Shown piece by piece: positions 1 to 8,227 of a DNA stretch of 34,916 nt. Source of the DNA: Clostridia bacterium (GTDB lineage: Bacteria > Bacillota > Clostridia > Christensenellales > Aristaeellaceae); assembly GCA_017459565.1 (NCBI GenBank), contig JAFUCP010000038.1:1-34916 (forward strand), written 5' to 3'. Under the pieces are notes generated by a model. That model had not been told where the DNA came from, did not search any database, and saw only the letters and a list, made by a program, of their open reading frames with translations. The position numbers and the translations under genes were made by a program. The first letter of the stretch is position 1; every line of letters starts with the position of its first letter.

Positions 1-2
1 CC

Positions 3-125
3 AGCTTCGGTTCGGTGATGACGCCGGTCAATCTCGACCCATACGCACCGTCCGTAGACGTCGGCACCCTGCAAACCCTTATGAACGAGAACGGTCTGGT
101 GTACATGAACCCCGGCGCCTATTGA
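3..125 (+). CDS. C-terminal fragment of an unidentified protein
   Basis: The frame starting at base 3 is open from the left edge and gives 40 residues ending in NPGAY before a TGA at 123-125. It has no recognisable motif, so I assign no function. The composition (no lysine or arginine, several Pro, Asn and Tyr) suits the end of an extracellular or carbohydrate-active protein, but that is only an impression. It is treated as real because the frame is followed 31 bases later by a strong GC-rich palindrome and because the next gene points the opposite way. A short chance open frame at the edge cannot be excluded. Confidence 0.5.
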   Translation, partial: SFGSVMTPVNLDPYAPSVDVGTLQTLMNENGLVYMNPGAY

Positions 126-156
126 CAATAAATCGCCATTCAGACCAACGACACAA

Positions 157-182
157 GGGAGGCTGCCCGCGGGCAGCCTCCC
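157..182. terminator. GC-rich palindrome between convergent genes
   Basis: A perfect 13+13 base palindrome built on GGGAGGCTGCCCG lies between the stop of the left-edge gene and the stop of the convergent GH106-like gene. It would form a stable stem in either RNA. It lacks a clear T-run on either side, so it is a weak or factor-assisted bidirectional terminator at best. Confidence 0.5.
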
Positions 183-289
183 AAATACATGTGTTTCTTC
201 ACGTTCCTCTGTGGGATTCACCTCTCAAGCACGGCTGTGCAGCGCCGGTTCTCCCGGCCAGCCTTATCTCCACTTTCCGCACTGCACAC

Positions 290-2422
290 TCAAAACCCTC
301 CAAACTCCGAGGTCTCCACGTCCTCGCCCGCTGCGTCGATAAGGCCATACCACACGGGAGCGTGTCCGTATCGGTTGGCGAGGCTGCCGGTGACGATGAG
401 CCGGAACACGTTTTCGCCCTCCCGAAGCGCGTCGGCCGGAACGTTAAAGCGCTGGGGAGGCCAGAAGCCGGCGCCGCAGAACACATCGTTCACGTACAGC
501 TCCGCCATCTCCTCCGCCCGGACGCACAGCGAAAGCCCCTTATCAAGCAGGCTGCGGGCATTGACGCGCAGCCTTGCCACATAGGTCTTTTTCAGCGCCG
601 CCGCATCCGCCTCGAGCTGTCCAAACCGCAGCCCTTTCAGCGGCGGCAGGCTTCGCCCTTCATCCAGCGCCAGCCACGCAGCCTGAGAATCGCAGCCGAA
701 CAGCAGCAGGCTGCCCCGGTACGGCAAGCGCAGCCGCAACCGGACGCCGTCCGCGCCGGACGCGGCTTCAACCCGGTACGCGCGACCGTCCCACAGGTCA
801 TACGCGCCGATAGGCAGCGCCGTGGGCAGCGTCAAATCCGCTTCGATCTCCCTCTCGCCCTCGTTTACCAACAGCCAGCAAGGCGCGTCCGCCCGAATGA
901 ACCGCGCCACACGCAGGTCGGGCTGCGGAGGGACGCACGTCACATCCGGAGCGACGCCGGCAGCGTCGTGGGACACCGAGGCAAAGCGCTCCGGCTCCCC
1001 CAGCACCGCGCGGTAGCGCTGCCCCCGGCAGACCAGCGCGGCTCCGGCCTCCCGGCACTCGCCCCATACGCTCTCCGGCAGGTACTGAAAACCCCGCTGC
1101 GCTTCAAACAGCGGCGCAACGGTCTGCGGGCGCAGATCGCGGTTGCGGCACAGCACGGCAATTTCCGCGTGCAGATCGGCACAGGTCATCAGACAGGACA
1201 GGCGCGCCATGTAGCCCGACCACCGCCGGTAGTGGGGCCACCAGATGCTGCCCGGGCCCACGTCGGGCGGGCGCTCCGCGCTGCGTTGTCCCTCAAGGCT
1301 GTAATAGAACGCGTGGGGAATGAACAGGTTCACGCCCCGCACAGCAAGGTAGTCGATGAACCACTTCATATCCGACCCCGTGAAATACCAGGGATTGCCC
1401 TCGCGGTTGCAGGCCCCGAAGCACTCGTTGGAATTGCGCACGCGGCCCATCAGCCTCGCCGCGTCCGCCGAACACTTCGCCATGGTGCTGTCCATGCCGG
1501 CGGTGCCGCCCGTCTCCGGGGAGACCCAGCGGTAGACCAGGTCCTGGCCGGGCACGTGGAAATAGCGCTCCACCTCGATATCGTCGCTCTGGTGGGGATG
1601 GCCCATCAGGGCGACGCCGTGTGCCTCGCACCAGCGGGACAGTCTTCCATAGTAGACCTCGCCCTCCCTGTCAAGGATCAGGCGGTGGTACAGCCGCGTA
1701 CCCGCGTTCTCCTCGCCCGTGAACAGGGCCTCGAGGTCCCGAAGCTCGCCCCCACAGCGGGTATAGAGATCGGCAAAGCCCTTCGTCCAGGGCATCATAT
1801 CCGCCACATTCCGGCCCAGTATGCTGGGCTCATCCGTAAAAAAACCGACGACGGTTTTCCCGAAGTGGTCCCCAAAGCGCCGCCAGTAGGCTTCGTGAGT
1901 CAGAGCGATGAAGCGATCCACAGTCTCGGGGTTCAATATATCCGCGCTCAGTGGGGCGTGCGGCTCACCATCGTCCTCTCCGTAGTGGACGCCTCGGATC
2001 GTACCGCCGCTGAAGCGCTCCACCAGCATCCCCCGCTCCGTCGCGCACAGCACATCATCCCCCGGAAGGGGGTTCGCCACCAGCGCGATGCCCCGGCTGG
2101 CCAGGTCGGGATGGCCCTCCACCACCTGCCCGCAGGCCGAGCCCGAGGGGTACATGCCCTCGTCGTACAGCACCACGCGCATATCGAGGGCGGCGGCGGT
2201 CTCTATGGCCGCGCCCATGAATTCAAAAAAGGCGTCGGACAGGTATCCTACCCCGGCATCCATGCCCATCCTGGGATGCAGCACCACGCCATAGACGCCG
2301 TGGTCCCGAAAATCCCGAAGCTGTCTTTGCAACTCCTCACGCGTCAGATGTCCGTTGAGGAACCAGAACGGTATGGGCGTAAATTCCCTCGGCGGATTGT
2401 TCAGCAGTTTCAGCAGCTCCAT
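290..2422 (-). CDS. GH106-like glycoside hydrolase, putative alpha-L-rhamnosidase
   Basis: This is a 710-residue protein with no signal peptide, so probably cytosolic. The N-terminus (PFWFLNGHLTREELQRQL, then GVYGVVLHPRMG) resembles the opening of the (beta/alpha)8 barrel in GH106 rhamnosidases and related uncharacterised families. Acidic stretches typical of a glycosidase active site follow: LYDEGMYPSG near residue 90, FFTDEPS near 200 and SNECFGACNREG near 330. The last 120 residues (AELYVNDVFCG, VTGSLANRYG) look like a galactose-binding beta-sandwich, also usual in these enzymes. Rhamnose is the branching sugar of RG-I, which fits the neighbours. Start: ATG at 2422 with TCCTCC on the plus strand (GGAGGA in the mRNA) 7 bases upstream. 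It is transcribed alone from a promoter divergent from the GH105 gene. Family membership is an inference from motif resemblance; the true activity could be another exo-glycosidase. Confidence 0.6.
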   Translation of the reverse strand: MELLKLLNNPPREFTPIPFWFLNGHLTREELQRQLRDFRDHGVYGVVLHPRMGMDAGVGYLSDAFFEFMGAAIETAAALDMRVVLYDEGMYPSGSACGQVVEGHPDLASRGIALVANPLPGDDVLCATERGMLVERFSGGTIRGVHYGEDDGEPHAPLSADILNPETVDRFIALTHEAYWRRFGDHFGKTVVGFFTDEPSILGRNVADMMPWTKGFADLYTRCGGELRDLEALFTGEENAGTRLYHRLILDREGEVYYGRLSRWCEAHGVALMGHPHQSDDIEVERYFHVPGQDLVYRWVSPETGGTAGMDSTMAKCSADAARLMGRVRNSNECFGACNREGNPWYFTGSDMKWFIDYLAVRGVNLFIPHAFYYSLEGQRSAERPPDVGPGSIWWPHYRRWSGYMARLSCLMTCADLHAEIAVLCRNRDLRPQTVAPLFEAQRGFQYLPESVWGECREAGAALVCRGQRYRAVLGEPERFASVSHDAAGVAPDVTCVPPQPDLRVARFIRADAPCWLLVNEGEREIEADLTLPTALPIGAYDLWDGRAYRVEAASGADGVRLRLRLPYRGSLLLFGCDSQAAWLALDEGRSLPPLKGLRFGQLEADAAALKKTYVARLRVNARSLLDKGLSLCVRAEEMAELYVNDVFCGAGFWPPQRFNVPADALREGENVFRLIVTGSLANRYGHAPVWYGLIDAAGEDVETSEFGGF

Positions 2423-2457
2423 GCGTCATTCCTCCATGTCCCTGGGTGTTCCAAGTC

Positions 2458-2486
2458 ATTATATACCATTTTTCGCCATATGAAAA
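2458..2486 (-). promoter_or_regulatory. Promoter of the GH106-like gene
   Basis: On the minus strand a perfect TATAAT (2458-2463) is preceded by TTTTCA (2481-2486) at a 17-base spacing. It lies 36 bases upstream of the GH106-like start and shares the intergenic region with the opposing promoter of the GH105 gene. Confidence 0.65.
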
Positions 2487-2497
2487 GCCTCTGCGTC

Positions 2498-2527
2498 TTG
2501 ACAGGGACAGGGTGAAAAAAGTAAACT
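2498..2527 (+). promoter_or_regulatory. Promoter of the GH105-GH115 pair
   Basis: A consensus TTGACA (2498-2503) and TAAACT (2522-2527) are separated by 18 bases. The weak -10 with a strong -35 suits an activator-dependent promoter. The -35 elements of this promoter and its divergent partner are only 11 bases apart, so one bound regulator could act on both. Confidence 0.55.
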
Positions 2528-2585
2528 ATACCATATAGGGACGCTTTGAAAACACGCTCCCGGCGACCAGACAGGAGGAAACAAA

Positions 2586-3683
2586 ATGAAAATGAGCATC
2601 GATCGCAAGAACATGATCACCCTATCCAGCCGCGCCTGCGACACGCTGATGCGCAAGTTTGAGCCGACCCAGCTGCCGCCCGTGGGACATTTCCACTATC
2701 ACCAGGGCGTTTTCCTGTCCGGGATGCGCGAAACCTGGCAGCTCACCGGCGACGAGCGTTATTTCAACTACATCCGCGGCTATGTGGACGGCTGCATCCG
2801 GCCCGACGGCAACATCATGGGCTTCAACCCCGGCCAACTGGACGACCTGCAGCCCGGTGTTTTGCTGTTTCCCCTCTATGACCGCACCGGGGACGAGCGC
2901 TACAGGCTGGCCATGGACACCATCGCCTATTACATGAACGCCACCGCCACCAATCCGGAGGGCGGCTTCTGGCACAAGGCGTGGTACCGCAACCAGATGT
3001 GGCTGGACGGCCTTTACATGGCCGGGCCCTTCATGACGGAGTACGCCGTGCGCTTCAACCGGCCCGACATGATCGACCAGGTGGTCTTTCAGGTAAAGCT
3101 GATGCGCGAAAAGACACGGGACGAGGCCACGGGGCTCTGGCGCCACGCCTGGGACTATGAGCGCCGCCAGAGTTGGGCCGACCCGGTCACCGGCAGGGCG
3201 CCGGAATTCTGGGGGCGCTCCATTGGCTGGGTGCCCGTGGCGCTGCTGGAGGAATGTGAGCTGCTGGGCAAGGAACACCCCGCGGCAAAGGCTCTCGGGG
3301 ATATCGCCTGCGAGCTGCTGAGGGCGCTGCTGCCCTGGCAGGACGCCGCCTCCGGGCTGTGGTACCAGGTGGTGGACAAGGGCGACCGGCCTGAAAACTG
3401 GCTGGAATCCTCCTGCACCTGCCTGTACGCCGCCGCGCTGTGCATGGCCGCGCGCCTGGGGCTGATGGACGCCGGCGAGGCGCTTGAGCCCGCCCGCAGG
3501 GCCGTTTCCGGCATCGTAGAGCGCCTGGATGAGGACGAAAACGGGCTGCTCATCGGCAACGTCTGCGTCGGCACGGGCGTGGGCGACTATGCCTTCTACT
3601 GCGCCCGTCCCACCAGCGTCAACGACCTGCACGGCGTGGGCGCGTTCCTGCTGATGTGCGCCGAGGCCGCGAAAGCGCTGTGA
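2586..3683 (+). CDS. GH105 unsaturated rhamnogalacturonyl hydrolase (YteR/YesR type)
   Basis: The 365-residue length is normal for GH105, a cytosolic (alpha/alpha)6-barrel family that removes the 4,5-unsaturated galacturonate left at the non-reducing end by rhamnogalacturonan lyase. The key residues are visible: FWHKAWYRNQMWLDGLYM contains Lys131, Trp139 and Asp141, and RHAWD contains His187. This reproduces, with a constant offset of two, the active-site set I recall for B. subtilis YteR (Lys133, Trp141, Asp143, His189). Other family signatures are SWADPVTG, PEFWGRSIGW and LWYQVVDKG. There is no signal peptide. The start is fixed by AGGAGG at 2573-2578, 7 bases before the ATG. The GH115-like gene follows after 19 bases in the same transcript. 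A second, divergent GH105 lies at 12464-13513, suggesting different substrate lengths or linkages. Confidence 0.93.
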   Translation: MKMSIDRKNMITLSSRACDTLMRKFEPTQLPPVGHFHYHQGVFLSGMRETWQLTGDERYFNYIRGYVDGCIRPDGNIMGFNPGQLDDLQPGVLLFPLYDRTGDERYRLAMDTIAYYMNATATNPEGGFWHKAWYRNQMWLDGLYMAGPFMTEYAVRFNRPDMIDQVVFQVKLMREKTRDEATGLWRHAWDYERRQSWADPVTGRAPEFWGRSIGWVPVALLEECELLGKEHPAAKALGDIACELLRALLPWQDAASGLWYQVVDKGDRPENWLESSCTCLYAAALCMAARLGLMDAGEALEPARRAVSGIVERLDEDENGLLIGNVCVGTGVGDYAFYCARPTSVNDLHGVGAFLLMCAEAAKAL

Positions 3684-3702
3684 GGATCGGAGCGGTACAG
3701 AC

Positions 3703-5700
3703 ATGAATCAATTCATACTCTCCAGCGCCACCGTCATCGATTGCGGGCGCTGCGCGGCGCCGGTCAGAAATGCCGCGGATATCCTTCGGGGCGATATTGA
3801 ACGCTGTCTGACGGGGACGGGGCCCGCCGGCGCCATACGGCTGTCCGTTCGTCCCGACCTGGCTGAGGAAGCCTGGCGCATGGCCGTGACAGAGTCTGAA
3901 ATCCGCATTGAGCACGCGGACGACCTGGGCGCGATCTATGCCCTGCTCACGATCAGCGCACGCTTTCTGGGCATAGGGCCCATGGACTGGTGGAATGATC
4001 GCGCGCCGGAGCCGCGCGAGAGCGTCCCCATCCCCTGCCAGGCGCTGTATTCACCGGCCTTTGCCGTGCGCTACCGGGGCTGGTTCATCAACGACGAGGT
4101 GCTGCTGGACGGCTGGGCCGCAAAGGGCGAAGCCCGCAAGGCGCTGTGGCGCAGGATATTTGAAACGCTTTTGCGCTGCGGCGGCAACATGGTCATCCCT
4201 GGAACCGACCGCGCCGGCGAAGGGCTGGACATGCTGGCCAGCGACATGGGCCTGATCCTGACCCATCACCACGCGGAGCTGCTGGGCGCGGAGATGTTCG
4301 GCCGCGTATGGCCGCAGCTTCCCGGCTCCTACCGCCTGTACCCGGACAAATTCGAAGCGCTGTGGCGGCGCGCAGCCGAAAGGTACCGCGACCGCAAGGT
4401 GATCTACGCCATCGGCTTCCGGGCCCAGTCGGACATTCCCTTCTGGCTGGAGGACGACAGCTTTGATACCCCCGAAAAGCGGGGCGCGGAGATCTCCCGC
4501 ATCATGCGCCGCCAGATGGAAATCGTGCGCGCGGTTTCGCCCGACGCGCTGTTCTGCACCAACCTTTACGGAGAGATGATGCCCCTGTACCGCCAGGGTC
4601 TGCTGGATATCCCGCCGGAGGTCATCAAGGTATGGGGCGACAACGGCTATGGAAGGATGGTCTCCCGCCGGCAGGGGCTGGACAACCCCCGCTCCGACGC
4701 CATGCCCCGGGGCGAAGAGGGCGCAAACGGCATCTATTTCCACGCGGGCTTCTATGACCTGCAGGCGGCCAACCACCTGACCCAGCTGCAAATCGCCCCG
4801 GCGGCGCTGGCGAAGGAGCTTTCAGAGGTGCTGTCAAACGGCGCGAACAGCTACTGGATCATCAACACGGGCAGCATCAAGCCCCACATCTATATCCTCG
4901 ACCTGATCCGCGCCATCTGGACGGACGGACCCGTGGACGCCGACGCCCACGCCCGCGCCTACGCCCGGGATTACTTCGCAGACGAGGCGGTCTCGGCGCT
5001 TTTGACCGGGTACGCGGACTGCGCCGCGGACTACGGCGCGAATCCGGACGACAAGGCCGGGGACCAGTACTATGCCCACGCCGTCCGGGAAATTGTCTGC
5101 CGGATCATGCGCGGCCAGTGGACCGAATCCGAGGCCCTCTCCTGGGCGGAGCGCGGCGACCTGACCTGCCAGCTGGACGGGCTCTGCGAACGGGTTGCGC
5201 CCACGGTTCCAAGGTGGCGCGGCTTCATAGCCCGGTGCGCGGCGCAGGCCCGGAGGCTGCCCGAGGCCCCGGCGCGGTTGCTGCGCGCCACGCTCAAAAT
5301 GAACGCGGCCGTTCACCTTTCCGGCTGTGAGGCGCTGCTGGCTCTGCAGGATGCCGTTCACGCCCTGAAGGACGGCAAAGCGGCGAAGGCCTTCTTCCGC
5401 GCGGGGCAGGCCCTGGAATCCGCGGAGACGGGCTGCGCGGCCCTGCACAGTGCCGAATACGGCAAGTGGACGGGCTACTACGCCAACGACTGCTTCACCA
5501 ACCTGCGTCTGATGGCGGACTGCCTGCGTGCCTTCAGGAGCTGGATCCGCATGACGGGCGACGGGCCGTATTTCTGGGATTGGGAGCGCGCCTGCCTGAT
5601 GGCTCCCGAGGACACCCGGGTGCTGCTGCAAACCACCCGCCATTGCCAGCTTACAGACGACGCGCTGTACGCAGGCATGAAGCAGAAGGGCTGCTTTTAA
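3703..5700 (+). CDS. GH115-like alpha-glucuronidase, compact form
   Basis: This 665-residue protein resembles GH115, the family that removes glucuronic or 4-O-methylglucuronic acid from hemicellulose and pectin-related side chains. The first 95 residues (DDLGAIYALLTISARFLGI) form the alpha/beta domain that precedes the barrel in GH20/67/115 enzymes. YRGWFINDE opens the barrel. Near residue 345, NGIYFHAGFYDLQ and later GANSYWIINTGSIKP match GH115 landmarks of the type IYYHVSYYGGP and IWIVNVGDIKP. Characterised GH115 enzymes usually exceed 900 residues and end in an extra beta-sandwich; here the helical C-terminal part finishes the protein. No signal peptide is seen. The ribosome site (GGAG with a long spacer) is weak, so translation may be coupled to the GH105 gene 19 bases upstream. 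A perfect terminator follows directly. The exact substrate in an RG-I locus is unknown. Confidence 0.7.
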   Translation: MNQFILSSATVIDCGRCAAPVRNAADILRGDIERCLTGTGPAGAIRLSVRPDLAEEAWRMAVTESEIRIEHADDLGAIYALLTISARFLGIGPMDWWNDRAPEPRESVPIPCQALYSPAFAVRYRGWFINDEVLLDGWAAKGEARKALWRRIFETLLRCGGNMVIPGTDRAGEGLDMLASDMGLILTHHHAELLGAEMFGRVWPQLPGSYRLYPDKFEALWRRAAERYRDRKVIYAIGFRAQSDIPFWLEDDSFDTPEKRGAEISRIMRRQMEIVRAVSPDALFCTNLYGEMMPLYRQGLLDIPPEVIKVWGDNGYGRMVSRRQGLDNPRSDAMPRGEEGANGIYFHAGFYDLQAANHLTQLQIAPAALAKELSEVLSNGANSYWIINTGSIKPHIYILDLIRAIWTDGPVDADAHARAYARDYFADEAVSALLTGYADCAADYGANPDDKAGDQYYAHAVREIVCRIMRGQWTESEALSWAERGDLTCQLDGLCERVAPTVPRWRGFIARCAAQARRLPEAPARLLRATLKMNAAVHLSGCEALLALQDAVHALKDGKAAKAFFRAGQALESAETGCAALHSAEYGKWTGYYANDCFTNLRLMADCLRAFRSWIRMTGDGPYFWDWERACLMAPEDTRVLLQTTRHCQLTDDALYAGMKQKGCF

Positions 5701-5749
5701 CGCAAAAGGACCGCCACGACAAACGGCGGTCCTTTTGCGTTTCGTTTTT
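5701..5749 (+). terminator. Rho-independent terminator after the GH115-like gene
   Basis: A perfect 15-bp stem (5701-5715 with 5725-5739, nine-base loop) begins at the base after the stop codon and is followed by TTTCGTTTTT. The A-rich start of the stem would give a T-run on the other strand too, so it may also stop minus-strand transcripts. Confidence 0.92.
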
Positions 5750-5780
5750 AACACCATGTCAGCACTGCCGACATGGTGTT
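5750..5780. other. Second stem-loop between convergent genes
   Basis: AACACCATGTC (5750-5760) is repeated in inverted orientation at 5770-5780 around a nine-base loop, immediately after the GH115 terminator and 6 bases from the stop of the convergent esterase gene. It probably ends or protects the minus-strand transporter mRNA. It has no T-run in its own right. Confidence 0.5.
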
Positions 5781-5785
5781 TAGCA

Positions 5786-6454
5786 TTACACATTCTCGCG
5801 GATAAAAGGCGCACATTCGCAAATGCGCTTCAGCGTCCGCGCCACGATTCCGGCAATCGTCCGCGCGCCGTGGGCGTTGAAGTGGGTGCGGTCATCATGG
5901 CCGTCCGGGAAGTCGGGATGCTCCCCGGGCGCAAGCCGCACAAACAGCTCCGCGACCTTGTCCTGGCCCATGTCCAGGTACAGCTTCCGGGTTTCACGGG
6001 TGAGATCGCACAGCGGCAGGCCCTTTCCCCAGGACAGTCTGCGCACGGCCAGCGGATATTCCCCGTGGGTGTACATCAGGCTGTGGGGCTCGGAGAAAAA
6101 GCGCCGGCAGGTGGGCGTGATGAGTACAGGCTGCGCGCCCTTTTTCAGCGCCGCCTCACAGTAGTGCCAAAGCTGAGCGGGATAGGTGGAATCCGGGTCC
6201 GTGTGGCGCTCGGCGTCGTCCTTTTCGTCGTTGTGGCCGAACTGGATCAGCAGCAGATCGCCTTTCCCCATCTCCCGCTCCACGGGTTCAAAGCGGCCCT
6301 CGTTGAAAAAGCTCAGGCTGCTGCGCCCGCCCTTGGCGTGGTTTTCAACCGTCACGCCCTCGCGGACGTATTCATGCAGCGCCCAGCCCCAGCCGCGAAA
6401 GGGCTCGTCGCCGTTTTCCACGGTGGAATCGCCGATGATGTAGATTTTGTTCAT
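5786..6454 (-). CDS. SGNH/GDSL esterase, rhamnogalacturonan acetylesterase-like (CE12 type)
   Basis: This is a 222-residue cytosolic hydrolase predicted to remove acetyl groups from imported pectic oligosaccharides. The SGNH blocks are complete: IIGDST with nucleophile Ser10, GGRSS with Gly43, QFGHND with Asn75, and DDRTHFN with Asp188 and His191 as the charge-relay pair. This arrangement matches rhamnogalacturonan acetylesterases of the YesT/RgaE group. It has a close paralogue at 24780-25436: 33 of the first 46 residues are identical and the C-terminal LAPGEHPDFPDGHDD block is shared. It is the last gene of the first transporter operon, after an intergenic hairpin that probably lowers its expression compared with the solute-binding protein. 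The start ATG has only a modest GAGG ribosome site. Confidence 0.85.
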   Translation of the reverse strand: MNKIYIIGDSTVENGDEPFRGWGWALHEYVREGVTVENHAKGGRSSLSFFNEGRFEPVEREMGKGDLLLIQFGHNDEKDDAERHTDPDSTYPAQLWHYCEAALKKGAQPVLITPTCRRFFSEPHSLMYTHGEYPLAVRRLSWGKGLPLCDLTRETRKLYLDMGQDKVAELFVRLAPGEHPDFPDGHDDRTHFNAHGARTIAGIVARTLKRICECAPFIRENV

Positions 6455-6483
6455 AGGTCTTGTACCTCGTCGCTTTCGGATTT

Positions 6484-6512
6484 CAAAAGAGCGGAGCCTT
6501 GCGGCCCCGCTC
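6484..6512 (-). terminator. Intercistronic terminator/attenuator after the solute-binding protein gene
   Basis: On the minus strand a 10-bp stem (arms 6503-6512 and 6489-6498, one G-T pair, four-base loop) is followed by only TTTTG (6484-6488). The short T-run suggests partial read-through into the esterase gene 30 bases further on. This is a common way to make more binding protein than downstream enzyme. Confidence 0.75.
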
Positions 6513-6529
6513 CGTTGTATGAGCGTCGA

Positions 6530-8167
6530 TTACGGCAGCTCGGGCAGATGGGTGGTGTTGCCAGCCTCATAGGCCTCGAGGCGTTCGTCCAGAACCTCCT
6601 GATAGCCGGCATCCAGGAACGCCTGGCTGTACTCGGCATACAGAGCGTCGAACTCTTCGGGCTCGCACTTGATCAGCTTGGCATAGTACTCCTGCCACAG
6701 ACTCAGCAGCGTGGCGCTGTACTCGGACTCGCTCTCGATGGCCACGGCGAACACCGGGTCGGAGTAAGCCTTGCCCTCGTCGGCCAGGGTCTTGAGATCA
6801 TAGTAGTTGTTGATCAGCATCTCGGTGAAGTCCTGGGGCAGGCCCACGGGGCTCATCTGCTGGATGGTCTGCTCAACGGTACCGATCTTCTTGGAGGCGT
6901 GTACCAGGCAGGTCATGTCGATGTTGTTGTTGTGGTTCAGCATATGCTCACCGGTGTAGTCCAGCATCACGGGCAGGCCGTCCTCGCCCATCTCATAGGT
7001 CTCGCCTTCGACGCCGTTCTCCAGCACGAACAGGTTCTCGGGCTGGATCATCCACTCCATCAGCATCCAGGCGGCCTTCAGCTGGTCCTCGGTGGCCAGG
7101 GAGGAGAAGCCCACGATCATGCCGAAGGGGTTGTCGGCGCGGATAGCGCCGGTGTTGATGCCTTCCTCGACGCCGGCGAAGGGGCTGGCGATGGCCAGTT
7201 CGGCATCAGGATTGTTCTCATAGAATGCGGTCAGCCAGGCCATGTTGTTGGCGATGTAGCCGCCATACTGATAGGTCTTGCCGTTGACGAAGTCGGTCTG
7301 CAGGATATCGGTGGCCGCGCCGCCGCTGTTCTTTTCCAGATCGAACTCGCTGGAGTACCAGCCCATGTGATACTCGTCGTTCAGGCGCTTCATCATGCGC
7401 TCGGTGGGATACCAGGGGAAGCAGGGGGTGCCCAGGGAGGAATGGATGGCCCACTCCTGCTCGTCCACCGGGAAATCACGGAAGCCGAAGTTGGCGATGT
7501 AGGCCGCGGTGGGGATGCCCAGGCCGAGGGGGTATTCGCACAGGCCCGCCTCGATCATCTTGTTCATGGCATCCTTCTGCTCCTCGTAGCTGGTGGGCAC
7601 GTGGTCATAGCCGACCTGGCGCAGCCAGTCCATGCGCACGAAGGTGGCATAGGTGAAGGTGGTGTTGTAATAGGGGCGCTCGGTGAGGACGAAGTAGGTC
7701 TCGCCGTTGATGTCGGTGTAGCCCAGCTGGTTGTTGTCCACCATGGCCTGATAGAAGGTCGGGGCGACCTTGGCGAACGCGTCCAGATCGATGGTGGTCA
7801 TGGCGCCGTCGTTGGCCCACTGCGCAACCTTCGGATAGTCATACTCCATCAGGATGGTGGGGGTATCGTCGGCAGCGATCAGCAGGGAGTACTTGGTCAT
7901 GACATCGCCGCGGGGAATGGCCACGTACTTGACTTCGATGTTGTACTTCTCGCCGAAGTTCTCCTGGATCCACTGGGTCCAGTAGTTGTCGTCGACGGCA
8001 GGATAGCCTTCCTTGGAACGGTCATACACCGGAACGGTGATGGTGACGCGCTCGGCAAAGGGCTCCCAGGAATCGATGCCGGCGGCTTCCTCGGCGGAGG
8101 CCGCGCTGACAATGCCCAGGCTCAGCACCATGGCCACGATCAGCATGAGAGAGAGGAATTTCTTCAT
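6530..8167 (-). CDS. ABC transporter extracellular sugar-binding protein (LplA-like, CUT1 family)
   Basis: This 545-residue protein has a clear export signal (MKKFLSLMLIVAMVLSLG... ending ASAEEA) and the body of a large family 1 solute-binding protein: TQWIQENFGEKYNIEVKYVAIPRGD near the start, PTILMEYDYPKVAQWANDG, and the C-terminal hinge region with AAWMLMEWMIQPEN. It should capture pectic oligosaccharides for the two permeases encoded just upstream. The signal peptide contains no cysteine, so there is no lipobox; a signal peptidase I site after ASA is the only visible cleavage site. Gram-positive binding proteins are normally lipoproteins, so how this one stays at the membrane is unclear. 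The start has an ideal AAGGAGGT ribosome site. It is followed by a hairpin that probably sets its mRNA level above that of the esterase gene. Confidence 0.93.
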   Translation of the reverse strand: MKKFLSLMLIVAMVLSLGIVSAASAEEAAGIDSWEPFAERVTITVPVYDRSKEGYPAVDDNYWTQWIQENFGEKYNIEVKYVAIPRGDVMTKYSLLIAADDTPTILMEYDYPKVAQWANDGAMTTIDLDAFAKVAPTFYQAMVDNNQLGYTDINGETYFVLTERPYYNTTFTYATFVRMDWLRQVGYDHVPTSYEEQKDAMNKMIEAGLCEYPLGLGIPTAAYIANFGFRDFPVDEQEWAIHSSLGTPCFPWYPTERMMKRLNDEYHMGWYSSEFDLEKNSGGAATDILQTDFVNGKTYQYGGYIANNMAWLTAFYENNPDAELAIASPFAGVEEGINTGAIRADNPFGMIVGFSSLATEDQLKAAWMLMEWMIQPENLFVLENGVEGETYEMGEDGLPVMLDYTGEHMLNHNNNIDMTCLVHASKKIGTVEQTIQQMSPVGLPQDFTEMLINNYYDLKTLADEGKAYSDPVFAVAIESESEYSATLLSLWQEYYAKLIKCEPEEFDALYAEYSQAFLDAGYQEVLDERLEAYEAGNTTHLPELP

Positions 8168-8227
8168 GGGGTGTACCTCCTTTTTATTACAATCCGCGAA
8201 GAACGCGGTATTGCTTGCGAATATGCC

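Noticed and set aside
122-2515. A 797-codon open frame on the plus strand
   Set aside because: Antisense to the GH106-like gene; its protein is Arg/Pro/Ala/His-rich with no domain, and it runs through the terminator palindrome and the divergent promoter.
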